A stretch of DNA of 23,496 nt, taken from assembly GCF_002104995.1 (NCBI RefSeq), contig NW_024468412.1:1-23496 (forward strand). The letters are read 5' to 3'. The translations under genes were made by a program, and so were the position numbers. Origin of the DNA: Linderina pennispora (taxonomy: Eukaryota > Kickxellomycota > Kickxellomycetes > Kickxellales > Kickxellaceae). This document shows, piece by piece, positions 9,389-20,400 of the stretch. The notes below the pieces were generated by a model, which saw nothing but the letters and a program-made list of their open reading frames with translations, did no database searches and was not told the DNA's origin. Position 1 is the stretch's first letter. Each line of letters begins with the position of its first letter.

Positions 9389-10084
9389 AAAAGTCAGCTT
9401 ATTGCCTACATATGAAGATGAATGTTTGTACTGAAGTTCATGCCTTTTCCTTTTCCTTTTTGATATTATAGAAACGCCTGTTCAGATCTATGAATAGCAT
9501 CATATCCGCTCATGCAACAAATAATTCACATGCTTGCTGCCAACATTCGCCACTCCGTAGTTCGCTCGATATCTTTGTTTCAACCATCAGCCCGATGGTC
9601 TGAGCCGAACCAAAATCGGACTACCCAAAGCAGACTGGACCAGCAGGACCATCACTCAGTCCCGTAAAACAGTCTCATGCGCACATACACAGTTCAAAAG
9701 GGTTTATTCTGGATACCTGCATTCGCCCCATCCTGCTTGTTTTCATGATCAATGTATGTTTACGCATGCTGCGGCCTCCACCTGTGGATAGTGCCACTCT
9801 CATCCAAGCCGTCACCTCAAAGCGCTCTATCTTTCAAATCTGATATTCTTTGATTGTAAGGTCACTGCATCCACAGCGACGTGCGTACCTGTGTTGCTCT
9901 CTAGCAGCATCAGGACCGAACTGGGCCTGTTTCCAGCTAATTTTGCCTGATTGATTGGCGCTGGTGCCACTATGAGTCGTCACGCCCCAAGCATGCTCGT
10001 GGTTGTTGTTTTCTCACTGCCAAAAATTACCTGGAGGATCGACGGCCTTGTTGGGAGCATATCATTTCGCTCGCTTTTATGCGG
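9389..10084. other. Intergenic region right of the inverted repeat
   Basis: About 700 bp of mixed composition with no gene that I can support and no tRNA. Purine-rich runs on the minus strand (around 9443-9462, TTCCTTTTCC on the plus strand) are the only feature noticed. It probably includes distal upstream sequence of the gene at 10258. Confidence 0.5.
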
Positions 10085-10257
10085 GTTTCGCTCTCCTCCC
10101 TTACTCTTGCCTCAGTTTAACACCATCCTTTTTACTCTTTTTCCTCTAACGACCACGCGCTCTCTCCTTCTCCCCTCTTCCCCTCACTCACTCCTTTCCT
10201 TTTCCCTCGCCACCCTGTTTTCCGCATATATTTCCTTTTTATTCAAATTCCATTCTA
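10085..10257 (+). promoter_or_regulatory. Pyrimidine-rich promoter and leader of the Ser/Thr/Pro-rich membrane protein gene
   Basis: The stretch is dominated by CTCTC, CTTTTCC and TCCCTC runs up to the ATG at 10258, with a TATATTT at about 10226-10232. Such CT-rich tracts just before the start are common in fungal core promoters and mark transcription start zones. Assignment is by composition and position. Confidence 0.5.
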
Positions 10258-11156
10258 ATGAAGGTTTCACGGTTCGCGGCAATTTTCGCAGTCACCCTAG
10301 TGGCAATGTCGGCAGTCGCTGTCGCACAGGATCCGCCCTCCTCTGAAGGGTCCCATGCTGATGTGAGCTCTGCGTCTCCCCCGCCTTCAACGTCAGAGGC
10401 ACCCCGAGTACTACTGAGAAGCCGCCGGTCACATCGTCAGAGCAGCCCCCACCAACTTCTTCATCGGAGCATCCCCCATCCAGCACAGAGAACCCGCCTC
10501 CTTCGAGCACGACTCCTCCGCCCCCAGAGTCATCGCCGACATCCTCCCCGCAGGGTGAGAGCAAGCCAGAGAACAACTCGAGCACTAGCAACGACAGCAA
10601 GGACACAGATGCGGTCACTATTACATCGACCACCACAACTACCAGCTTTGACACGACTGGCTCTACCAGCCCAACTGAGAACACGGTGCCGACCTCACCA
10701 GGTACAAAGGCCACTACCAAACCAACCCCGTCAGGCACACAGGAAGCCAAAAGCTCAGGGACCCCGACCGAGTCCAACTCCGGGAACAGGGAGACGCCCA
10801 AGTCGGGCAAGGGCCTGAGCGGTGGTGCGATTGCGGGTATTGTTATTGCAATCCTGGTGGTTATTGGCGGTATCATTGGATTCCTGTTCTGGCGCCGGTA
10901 CCAGCAGAAGAAGCAGTTTGCAAAGAACATTGACTACAACGAGTTCCCCGAGTTCGATCCGTCGCAGTCCAATCCTGCGGTTGCTGCGCAGCAGCCGTCG
11001 ATGGGTCAGGCCAATGGGTACTACAGCGACAAGTCGAACCTTTCCACACCGCACCACAACGGCTCGGTTGGTCCGGCCGGCGGTGCAGGCGGCGCCTTCG
11101 GGCTACCAGACCACCAGAACCAGGGTGTGTTCCTGCGCGATTTGGACGAAGCGTAG
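10258..11156 (+). CDS. Secreted Ser/Thr/Pro-rich single-pass membrane protein (Mid2/WSC-like architecture)
   Basis: The product begins with a clear signal peptide (MKVSRF, then a hydrophobic core, cleavage likely after AVAQ). A long region rich in Ser, Thr and Pro with repeated TSSEQPPP-like units follows, suited to heavy O-glycosylation. Then come a membrane helix rich in Gly and Ile at 10821-10892 (AIAGIVIAILVVIGGIIGFL), a basic stop-transfer (RRYQQKKQ) and a hydrophilic cytoplasmic tail ending LRDLDEA before TAG. This layout matches fungal cell-surface sensors of the Mid2/WSC kind, which signal wall stress, though no cysteine-rich WSC domain is visible. The start and the helix lie in different frames. 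Either an intron at 10363-10418 is removed, giving about 280 residues, or one C is missing in the CCCC at about 10402-10405; the latter would give SEAPPSTTEKPPV, compositionally seamless. Family assignment is by architecture only. Confidence 0.75.
10363..10418 (+). other. Candidate 56-nt intron
   Basis: GTGAGC opens at 10363 directly after codon 35 and TACTGAG closes at 10418. Removing 56 nt puts the signal-peptide frame exactly into the frame of the membrane helix. Against it, the TACTAC branch-like motif is only a few bases from the acceptor, and the skipped sequence itself has the Ser/Pro-rich character of its surroundings in the first frame, so a one-base indel is an equal explanation. 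Confidence 0.4.
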
Positions 11157-11718
11157 ATACCCCGCATTTGGCTCATTCTCCCAGTCTTCAGATGAATGGA
11201 TATGCGAAAAGGGGCCGTGCGCAGTAATATGCCCGCTCAGTGCGTGGAAGCCAAGCTGCAACGAGCCTGCTGTGTGCAGCGTTTTGAGTGTTTTTTGTAT
11301 TTTCCAGCATGGAATGGTCTACTGAAAATATGCATCAGAAAAATGTATCGGATTTCAGACCTAGCATGATGTTGCTAAAACTAACCCGTGTGCGCCACTG
11401 TAGCGTCGAAGCTGCCGGCACGGTGCTGGTAATGAAGGTAACGAGCAGAGTGGCGACAGTACCAGGGCCCATTCGGCGTATCGGCATGCTGCACAGGCCG
11501 AAGAGTCCAGCTGCGCATGGTGAAGGGCTGGTAGCTGCCCAGAGCCCCCAATACAGCCCACCCTAATCCTCTGTTTGATATTGTTTCTCACGCTCATTGC
11601 TAGCAGCTACAAAAAGGACAGCGCTTTTCGTCACTGTTCAAAGTGTTCTTGTTCACTTGGTTTCTTGCCATCATTATATCGACTTTGTTCTAAAAACCCA
11701 TTTTTCTTCTCCTGACAA
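11157..11718. other. Intergenic region before the aminopeptidase
   Basis: About 560 bp without a gene. It should hold the 3' end of the membrane-protein gene and the promoter of the aminopeptidase. A TTATATC at about 11675-11681 and TTC/CTT-rich sequence up to the ATG at 11719 suit a core promoter. Open frames here are short and unremarkable. Confidence 0.5.
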
Positions 11719-14361
11719 ATGTGCTCTGGAACTGCAAACGCTGACGCCGCCAGCGATCGCGAGCTGCTGCCGACCAACGTTACTCCGCTCCACTACGACT
11801 TGCTCCTGGCTCCAGACCTCGATGCTTTGACGTTCACCGGTAAGGTTTCGATTCGTCTGCGTGTCAACGAGTCCAGCAGCACCATAGCGCTGCATGCCAA
11901 GGACCTTGATGTCACGTCGGCCTCGCTTGCCAGCACCCTGGGCTCGGATGCTACTGCTACTGCTGCCACCATTGCGATCAGCCAGGAGAAGGAGGCCGTT
12001 GAACTCAGCTTCAGGCAGGCGCTGGTTGCCAGCAGCGAGGCTGTGCTGACACTCGAGTTTACGGGTGTGCTTAACGACCTAATGCTTGGGTTCTACCGCT
12101 CCCGGTACACTGACAGTCAGGGCAACACCAAGAACATGGCCTCAACCCACTTTGAGCCCGTCAGTGCCCGCTACGCCTTCCCGTGCTTTGACGAGCCGTT
12201 GCTCAAGGCCACCTTCGCCATTACGCTGCGCATCAAGGACGATCTGACAGCGCTGTCGAACATGGATGTGCGCGAGACCAAGCAGGTCGGTGGCGGCCTG
12301 AAGGAGGTTGCGTTCAACACCACGCCGGTCATGTCGACGTACCTTGTCGCATTTGTCGTTGGTGAGTTTGACTATGTTGAGGGCCATACCAGCGGCGAGC
12401 ATAACGGCCGTCCAATTCCGTGCCGCGTCTATACGTCCCCAGGCAAGGGCGAGCAGGGTCGGTTTGCGCTCGACGTGATGATCAAAGTGCTGGAATACTT
12501 CGCCGATGTGTTTGGCATTCCTTATCCACTGCCCAAAATGGACCAGATCGCGATCAACGAGTTCCAGATTGGAGCCATGGAAAACTGGGGTCTGATCACG
12601 TACCGCGAGGTCGCTCTCCTGGTCGACGAGGCCACTACTAGCTCTGCTGCTAAGCAGCAGGTCGCCTACGTTGTCAGCCACGAGCTGGCGCACCAGTGGT
12701 TCGGCAATCTGGTCACTATGGAGTGGTGGAGCGACTTGTGGCTCAAGGAGGGGTTTGCTACTTGGGTTGGAACCTTGGCCGTGGACCAGTTCTTCCCCGA
12801 GTACCATGTCTGGACCGATTTTGTCATCGATGACTACCAGCGTGCGCTGAACCTCGACGCCATGCGCTCGTCACATCCAATTCAGGTGCCGGTCAAGCGC
12901 TCGTCGGACATCAGCCAGATCTTTGATGCCATCTCGTACTCAAAGGGCGCCAGCGCGATCCGCATGCTTAGCTCGTACATTGGCCTAGACAGCTTCTTTG
13001 CTGGACTGCGCGTGTACCTGCAGAAGCACAAGTACGCTAATGCCGAGACTGTTGATCTGTGGAATGCGCTGAGCGAGTCGTCGGGCCAGGACGTGGGCCA
13101 ATTCATGGACCTGTGGACCCTGACCACCGGCTATCCGATCCTGACCGTGTCTGAGTCCGACGACAGGTCTCAGATCGTTGTGCGCCAAAGCCGCTACCTA
13201 TCCTCAGGCGAGGCTGCTGCTGATGAGGACAAGACCCAGTGGTGGGTCCCGCTGCGGATCACGACATCCGAGTCTGCTGATGCCCCTACCGGCGATGTGC
13301 TGACTCAGCGCGAGTCAACAATCGCTCTTCCGTCATCGGGTGCCGAATGGTACAAGCTTAACAAGGACACAGTTGGCATCTACCGCGTCAACTATCCGGC
13401 GGGAGCTATTGCCAACCTGGCCAAGGCCATTGCTGCCGGTGGTCAGCTGTCGACCAGTGATCGCATCGGCATCATTGCTGACGCCGCAGCCCTTGCTGCT
13501 AGCGGGCACAGCCGTACCTCAGAATTCCTGACCCTGCTCAAGGCATGCCAGAACGAGTCTGAGTACCTGGTGTGGGGCGAAATCGCGGCCCGCTTCGCCA
13601 AGTTCCAGTCGGCGTGGGCCACTGAGACAGCCGATATCCAGAGCCAGATCAACGCGATGTGCCTGCAGCTGTTCGGCTCGGTCATTGAGCGCCTGGGCTG
13701 GGAGATGACCGAAGATGGCCTGGCTAACCGCCTGCGTGCTCTGTCTGTGCGCATGGCCGGGCTGGCCGGTGACGACAAGGTCGTTGCCGAGGCGCACCGT
13801 CGTCTGAACGAGTATCTTGCTGGAAACAAGCAGGCACTGGGCAGCGACATGCTGCGCCCAGTGCTGGCCGTTGTGGTACGTACAGGTACGCGCTCTGACT
13901 ACGAAAAGGTCAAGCAGTTCTACCTTGACGCCTCCAAGACTGTCGACCAGCGCCTGGCTGCTCTGTCTGCACTTGGCCAGACCTCGGACTCGGAGCTTCT
14001 GGACGATGCCCTGGCCTTCACTCTGACCGACGATGTGCGCCGCCAGGACTCACACCTCATTGTATTCTCGGTGTCAGGCAACCCACATGGCGGCGACAAG
14101 GTGTGGGCGTGGTTCAAGGACAACTACGACACGCTTTACAGCCGCTACTCGGTCTCGACCCGCCACTTAGGCAGCCTGGTTGAGTTCTCCACCAACCACT
14201 TTATCGGCGCTGACAAGGCAGAGGAGGTCGAGCAGTTCTTTGCTAGCAAGACAACTGCTACATACAGCCGTTCGGTCGAGCAGACCATCGAGACCATCAA
14301 GGCCAACACCAAGTGGTTCGAGACCGATCGTGCAAATGTCAAGCAGTGGTTCACGCAGTAA
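11719..14361 (+). CDS. M1 family zinc aminopeptidase (Ape2/Aap1/puromycin-sensitive type), complete
   Basis: A complete intronless protein of 880 residues, close to the family's usual length. It should remove N-terminal amino acids from peptides in the cytosol. The substrate-binding motif GAMEN is at residues 285-289. The zinc site HELAH is at 321-325, with Glu322 as catalytic base and the third ligand Glu344 in WLKEGFA, giving the correct HExxH-x18-E spacing. The catalytic Tyr is Tyr407 in SYSKGAS. The N-terminal beta-domain contains FEPVSARYAFPCFDEP, strongly typical of the Ape2 group. The C-terminal half is the helical ERAP1-like domain with WWVPLRI and IYRVNY. No signal peptide is seen, which fits a cytosolic enzyme. 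The ATG at 11719 is fixed by an in-frame TGA at 11713. It ends convergently, 115 bp from the AAA-ATPase-like gene. Yeast Ape2 also acts in glycogen and leucine-peptide metabolism; whether that holds here is unknown. Confidence 0.96.
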   Translation: MCSGTANADAASDRELLPTNVTPLHYDLLLAPDLDALTFTGKVSIRLRVNESSSTIALHAKDLDVTSASLASTLGSDATATAATIAISQEKEAVELSFRQALVASSEAVLTLEFTGVLNDLMLGFYRSRYTDSQGNTKNMASTHFEPVSARYAFPCFDEPLLKATFAITLRIKDDLTALSNMDVRETKQVGGGLKEVAFNTTPVMSTYLVAFVVGEFDYVEGHTSGEHNGRPIPCRVYTSPGKGEQGRFALDVMIKVLEYFADVFGIPYPLPKMDQIAINEFQIGAMENWGLITYREVALLVDEATTSSAAKQQVAYVVSHELAHQWFGNLVTMEWWSDLWLKEGFATWVGTLAVDQFFPEYHVWTDFVIDDYQRALNLDAMRSSHPIQVPVKRSSDISQIFDAISYSKGASAIRMLSSYIGLDSFFAGLRVYLQKHKYANAETVDLWNALSESSGQDVGQFMDLWTLTTGYPILTVSESDDRSQIVVRQSRYLSSGEAAADEDKTQWWVPLRITTSESADAPTGDVLTQRESTIALPSSGAEWYKLNKDTVGIYRVNYPAGAIANLAKAIAAGGQLSTSDRIGIIADAAALAASGHSRTSEFLTLLKACQNESEYLVWGEIAARFAKFQSAWATETADIQSQINAMCLQLFGSVIERLGWEMTEDGLANRLRALSVRMAGLAGDDKVVAEAHRRLNEYLAGNKQALGSDMLRPVLAVVVRTGTRSDYEKVKQFYLDASKTVDQRLAALSALGQTSDSELLDDALAFTLTDDVRRQDSHLIVFSVSGNPHGGDKVWAWFKDNYDTLYSRYSVSTRHLGSLVEFSTNHFIGADKAEEVEQFFASKTTATYSRSVEQTIETIKANTKWFETDRANVKQWFTQ

Positions 14362-14476
14362 TTGTTTATTTAGCTTCTTTGCTGGACGGTGTCTGCCTGT
14401 GGTAGCTCTTGCGGCTTCCACTATGGCCTCCCGTAGGGTGCCTGTCGTGGTATTTGGAAGAGTTGGGGCTGGAGTC

Positions 14477-17099
14477 TTATTCTACATGACAGCCAATGCA
14501 AACATTTCCGTGCGCAACCTTCCATTGCACTCTCGTGGAAATGCTGTCAAGGCACCTGCACATGTCATAGCTGATGGCGCGGTGTGTCCATTGGCCTCCA
14601 TCGGGGCTAGGGGTGGACGGTCCTACTTTCCATTCGTATTCACGCAGGCTGATGCCAAGTAGCTTTTCGTAGAACGCCAGCCCAATACAGAGCAGCCTAT
14701 CCCCAGGAATCGGTGCCTGATCAGGGTACCGCGGCATTGCGTGGACAGACGCCTGGAGGTACTCGTTAGATATGTGCATCAGGTTCTTTTGCTTCTGCGC
14801 AGGTGACTTAGCGGTCTTCAGCTGGTTCTCCACATACCGGGCCATGTGTTTTTTCTGAGATGGGTGTGCCGCCTGCATTACGACAAACGTGCTGGAACGT
14901 GCTGCACCATTCAGTGTAAAGCAAAATGTGCCTCGGTTATTCCCAGATGGCTCGCTTGTGACAAGCATCTTGATACCAGCTAGATACAGCGGATGGGTCA
15001 GACACTGCACAAGCGAGATTGGAAACTTTGGCATCGGGGTCTTGCCATAGGGGGTTAGATAGTAAGCGCTGTCAGCTATCGCTGCGCCAAATGTGAACGC
15101 GCTGTTGCTCGTAATTCCGACATACTCTACATACCATTCCATGTACGAGCTAGTTGTTGCAAACCCGTATTGGCCACAGTTCAACAGCACCAGCATCTGC
15201 AGAAATGCGTCAGGCGTGCAGATCCGCACCGCGTGCCGAGCTCGAGGAACCAGCGATCCGACCGAGAGCAGAATCCCCAGCATCTCGAGCGTCGAGACTT
15301 GATATCTGTGCCGCGGCAGATCAACCGATGATGCCACGAGCTTGGCAGCCATGTCCCGGAACTCTGTGGACCATGTGGCTACAGGCGTGTTTCTAGTACA
15401 GCTATTCTGGTGTGCAATCGCCTCCTGGATCGTCTTGTATGTGCCCGACGCCAGTGCCTGCTTGATGTGGAAGTCGCGGCTGAGGTACGCCCTAAGCACC
15501 AGCTTCGCAAACCGATCAAACAGACGTTTATCGGTGATGTTTCGCGAAACTATGAAGCTCAGTTCGTCAGTGTGCTCGGGCCACATAAAATAGTCGAGGC
15601 GGACCAGGTTAGCAGGCACAACTGCAGGCTCTTTCCGTACGCCCTGCAGCAGCCTCAGGAAGCAGTATATGTTTGAGATACGCTCGTCCTTTACATCACC
15701 AACTTGGTTACCGAATCGGTGGTGGCAGACCCACATCAAATCACTTTTAACCTTGTCAGTCGGGCAGGCACCGCTCACATTTCCTTTGCTCCAATCCTCG
15801 TCGACGAATCTGGAAATAATGTGCTCGGCGCTGTCAATCGACAGGCCCGTGGCATTGGCAAACATGTCGCTCGCCTGCCTCCGATCAGCGACGCGAAATC
15901 GCTTGGACACGTCGTGGATTCCAGCTATGATTCTGGTGCCGATGACCTCGTCCTGGGCCATCAGCCGCTGATACAGCCTCTCGTACACCGACAGTATTGC
16001 GTTCTGCTCGTCTAGCGACATGCAGGACGAAAATACATGCGCAAATGGTACGTCGAACCCGTCAATGAGCACCACAATCTTTTTACCACCAAAGCACCTT
16101 GCTAGCAAATGGACCAGCCGGTCAATGAACGTCACAAACAGGCTGGTGTCGCTCACCTCCCCGCTCTCCAATATATTGAACTCTGTACGCAGCTGCTCCA
16201 GATCAGCGTGAGCCGCCGTCATAAACTCCTCTGTGATCCCGCTGTATATCTGGTATCGCTGCTCGCAGGTAAGCTCGCTGCTGAACACCTTCATATACTG
16301 CTTCGCAGCATCCACGATTGCACTGGCCACGATTGACATGGCGCTTTGCACTGAACGCGGTTTGCCGCGTGAGACGTCAAGCAACAGAACCGGGTGCTGT
16401 GCAAAGTGCTTCTTGAAGTATCGCGGCGCCTTCTCGCAAATCGCGTATGGCTTGAATCTGCTCTGGCGCTCCTTGCGGTCCATGGGCGCAACAGCTGCGG
16501 AAAAGTTGCGCAGCAGCGACAAAAACACCGACTTTCCCGAGCCGCTTGGCGCCGTCCACACTAGCAACTGGTCGTTCGTGGAACTCAGCACTTCACGAAT
16601 CGCCAGTGTGTTGTCCAAGTGAATCTGACCCGTTTCCCAGAACCCGTCCCACGAGCTGGCAATTACTTCGAGCGACGTGCCATGAACGTGGTTCTGTGGG
16701 TCACTGTGGACTTCGAGCTGCGGCAGCTGGAGCAGATCGGGGACCAACACGCGCGTCAGCATGTCAATACCCATGTCTGACATCAGTGGTGGCAGCAGGA
16801 ATGCCGTGCTGCTGTCTATCCGCCCATCAGAGGCTTTGGCAGCGGCGGCGCAGCCAGTGCGCTGGCGCTTGTGCTGGCGAATTTCTATAGCTGGATCTTC
16901 ATCGTCTTCGGCCTCACGCTTCGTTGCTGGCTGCTGCTCGCTTTGTTGTATTGCCTGCGACAGCAGGGCCACCAAGTCCTCAGTGCTCACCGCAGGGGGG
17001 TCCTCCTGAGCAACGATGGCAGTGCTGGTTGAGTACCGCTCTACAAATGCTTTCGAGCTGCTCCAGGGTCATGCTGTCGTCTGTCCCTGTCAATGTCAT
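14477..17099 (-). CDS. AAA-ATPase-like P-loop protein with degenerate C-terminal nuclease-like domain
   Basis: The main frame runs from 16990 to a TAA at 14477-14479 (837 residues). It has a basic patch (KRQR, residues 41-44) that may act as a nuclear signal, a Walker A loop APSGSGKS (147-154) and a Walker B strand KIVVLIDGFD (about 304-313). This order and spacing resemble the AAA-ATPase-like family (PF09820), which usually ends in a PD-(D/E)xK nuclease-like domain and is greatly expanded in some early-diverging fungi. Two differences stand out: the family's usual IDEYD reads IDGFD, losing the acidic residue, and the C-terminal strand FVVMQAAH lacks the expected ExK pair. It may therefore bind nucleotide without efficient hydrolysis and lack nuclease activity. 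The main frame has no early ATG. An ATG at 17097-17099 opens a frame that joins it if one base of the six-G run at 16995-17000 is extra, giving an N-terminus MTLTGTDDSMTLEQLE. Family call is moderate; function is unknown. Confidence 0.65.
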
Positions 17100-17269
17100 T
17101 GCTGCGAATTGAGGAAGCCTGTGAGAATAAATATTTGCAAGGAAAAAATACTGCGAAAGAAAAAAATAAGAGGGCGCTCGTAAAAAAATTTTGGTGAGCG
17201 AAGCGGGTATCAACACAACGATAAAATACTTCATCACTTGAGGGGACCAGCAAACCACCTATGTGCAGT
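17100..17269 (-). promoter_or_regulatory. Short spacer carrying the upstream region of the AAA-ATPase-like gene
   Basis: Only 170 bp separate the PUF-protein stop from the ATG of the downstream gene on the same strand. On the minus strand it has T-rich runs, an AATATTTATT element and three YAG acceptor-like sites (TTTCGCAG, TTCTCACAG, ATTCGCAG) just before the ATG, so the leader may contain an intron. The 3' end of the PUF gene must also lie here. Confidence 0.4.
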
Positions 17270-17443
17270 CTACTGGTCGCCAGCGGACGATTGCTGCGAC
17301 TGCTGCTGAGGTGGCTGCGGCTGCTGAGCAGCACCAAACGGATAGAACGGTATTGCCGACGACGCTGCTGCTGGCTGCTGCTGCTGCTGGAAGTCCATGG
17401 CTCCACCGTAGAAACCCGCAGGCGGCACACCACCCGCACCCAT

Positions 17444-17478
<35 letters not shown>

Positions 17479-20400
17479 AATAGGCAGCTAGGAGGCTCTC
17501 TTGTTGCTGGGCAGTCGGTGCAACCATGCCACCAAAACCAGCTGGTGGAGGAACCACGCTACCGCCCATCGGATTCATCAGCGACGCGGCCGGGAAGCTC
17601 ATTGCTGCTGTGGACGGGTTGCCAGCAGCACCATTCCCCTGCTGCATGTACGGGTATCCCAGCGTGGCTGGCGGCATGTCCTGAGATACCGAGTTCGAGG
17701 CGCGATGGGAGGCGGGTGGCAGCGTGGTGGGTAGTTTCGGTTGCGAGTGGGCTAGCACCGAAGCGACAGTATCAGCAAGACGCTGCGACGGGGGCACATT
17801 CGAGTTGCGGCCATGGCTGTTGATGGGGGACACCGACGACATCTCGCCGGCAGCGCCGCTGCCGCGACCACCGCTGCCACCTGTCTGCTGCTGGGCCTGA
17901 GCACTGCTGATTGAGTACTCGGAAGTCAAGAACCGCAGGCGATCGGCAATGCGGGCCTTCTCAGCCTCGCCGATAGCCCGTGCCCTGTAGGATCTTCAGA
18001 ATAACGTGCACGCCATGGGCCTGGTCCAGAACAACATCGTCCAAGACCGATGGGTCCGGGTTTGAAGAAAAGCGTGTTCAAGATCAGATCACGCGCATCG
18101 GGCTCCATGGTCTGGTCAACGATCTTGGAAATTGTCGAGGCGCCAAGCTTGTGCGTGGCCAGATAGCGCAGGTGTGGTGCGAGCTGGTGTGCCAGCACAC
18201 GGAAGCGGCCAGTGAACTTTGACGAGTCCAGCAGCCAGTTGACCAGCAGGTGCCCGTTGACATTGGTGGCCAGCGACACGGCATTAGTGACCAGGGCAAC
18301 CTGCGGCCAGCTTCTGCTGCAGCTTCGAGGCGTGCGGCGACTCGAGGCAGGTGCGGATGGCACGCGCACCGAAGCGGCCCTGCGCGATATCCCAGCACCG
18401 GGCATGGATCGCATCAAACACAAACTGGTTCGAGGCTGCACGGGCCAGGTGGATCTTTGACTGATCGACGTTGCTGGCAGACGTAGAGCTGTTCTCCCTG
18501 GTCTTGGCGTCGCTCGAGGCCTCCTCAGACTCGTACTTGCTGGGGCCAAACCGCAGACAGCACTGGACGACGTAGTTGCCAAGCTGGTCCTAGCAGCAGC
18601 TGGGGCGTGTACTGCTTGATGTTCTCGACAATCACCCGCTTCTGGTCGTCGTTGGTTGCAGTGTCAATGATCTTCTGCACGGCCCACGTACCGTTCTTGT
18701 GGACGCCGATAGAGGCCATGTACGGGCCGACCCGCTTGACCAGCGCCAGCTTCTGCACCTGGTCGCCACGCTCGGCCATTTTCTGCACCAGCACGTTTCC
18801 GACATAGTCTGTACACAACTCGACAGCGCTGGGGAGCAGCTCGTTGAAGATCTGGTCAAACTCAGCCTTGGGGATCGGGCTGGACGACATCTCCAGTATT
18901 TTGCGGATTTCGCGCAGACGCGACTGCTCGATGACAGGCATCCGGCCATCGCCAACACCGACACTGGCAGCGCGGGAGTTGGCAGCACTGGCACCGGCAG
19001 AGGACGACTCGTGGTCGGAGCGGATGCTGACCTTGGGCTCGGGAAGAGCCGGCAGCTGAGTTGCATAGGGGAAGGCGACGAGGTTCTCGTCGATGGCTAG
19101 CGTAAAGCCAGGCTCCAAGACCATGTTGTTACCCAGGCCGCGCTGCGTGGTGCCAGTGATCGCATCAGCCTCAGCAATCTGGCCCGATACAGTGAGGGGG
19201 CAGCGCTGGGCACAGGGTTGCGCAGCTTGAGCGAAGACTCGTTCTTGGCCGCCGGCACCTTGGCGTAGCCAATGCGCACGACCGACCCGTCGATGCTCTT
19301 GCCGTTCATCGCCTGCTTGGCACGCACGGCATCCTCGAGCCGGATGAAGTTGACGAATCCGCAGTTCTTGTGGCTTCAGGACACGCGCCGATTCGATGAG
19401 TTCCGTACGCCTGGAAGGTAGTACTCAGCGAGTCGGGCGTCGTCGCCTGCGCAATGTTTCCGATCCACAGCGCACGCGTCGGCTGCATCGCCTGGGCGTC
19501 ACCTGTCGCATAAGACTCGCCCTTGCCGAAGCCGACACGGACCGTGTTGTTGCCAATGCGAGTGCCGTTGTGCATGTCATCCTTGGCGCGGATCGCGTCC
19601 TCGACACGCAAAAAATTGACAAAGGCACACTCCTTGTCGGGCAGCAGGCGCAGGCTCTCGACGCGCCCGTACTTGCCAAAGATCGCAATCAAGTCTTGTG
19701 TGTTGAGGCCGGGGTCGACATTGCCCACCCAGAGAGACCGCGTCGGCACGTTGTCCAGAATTGGCGCCAGTGCCGCTGTGAAGCATGGCCATGTCAAAGT
19801 CGAGCGAGTGCTGGCGTGTGTGCATCGATGCCTGGCGCGAATGCGACGCTGACGGAGCGCCGCGCTGAGCAAGCCCAGTGATGCTGCCTGAGCGTCCAAA
19901 TCCACGCACGCTTTCGCCGCCAATTCCGATATGAACCGTGGAGCCAGCGCCGTCCTGGTTCGAACCATCTGAAGAGTTCTTTGAGTGTCCGCCGCCGGCC
20001 ATCATCATCGCCAGCGAATCGCCGCTGCCACCCGCAATAGCAGTGCCCCCAACACCAAGCGAAATTGACGAGTTGGTTCCTGTACGACGGTGCTGGCTGG
20101 TGGTGGAGCTGCTGCTGCTCCTGGAGGAAGGCGTTGCTCTGATTGCGCATGTGCAGCGGCAGGCCGTACCGCTGCTGCTGTGTCTGCTGGAAGCCTAGAG
20201 CGTAGTCCAGATCGCTCTCGCCGCCGAACGGGTTGGCCAGGGTTTTGGACCGGGCGTGCGTGCGGGCCATCATTTTGCGGAAGGCTAGAGCAGGGTTCTG
20301 CGAGGTAGCTGCTGCGTGAGCACATCAATGTCGGCATCGTCGGCCTCCTCGATTCCGTCGGGCGGGCTGTTGAAACTGTACGAGCGGATGCGCGAGTTGG

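Noticed and set aside
9951-10346. 131-codon plus-strand frame before the surface-protein gene
   Set aside because: It is a translation of the CT-rich promoter (Leu/Ser/Pro runs) and overlaps the clear signal peptide of the real gene in another frame.
17261-17823. Plus-strand frames with long Leu or Ala runs
   Set aside because: They are the reverse of the CAG repeats coding the Gln tail of the PUF protein.
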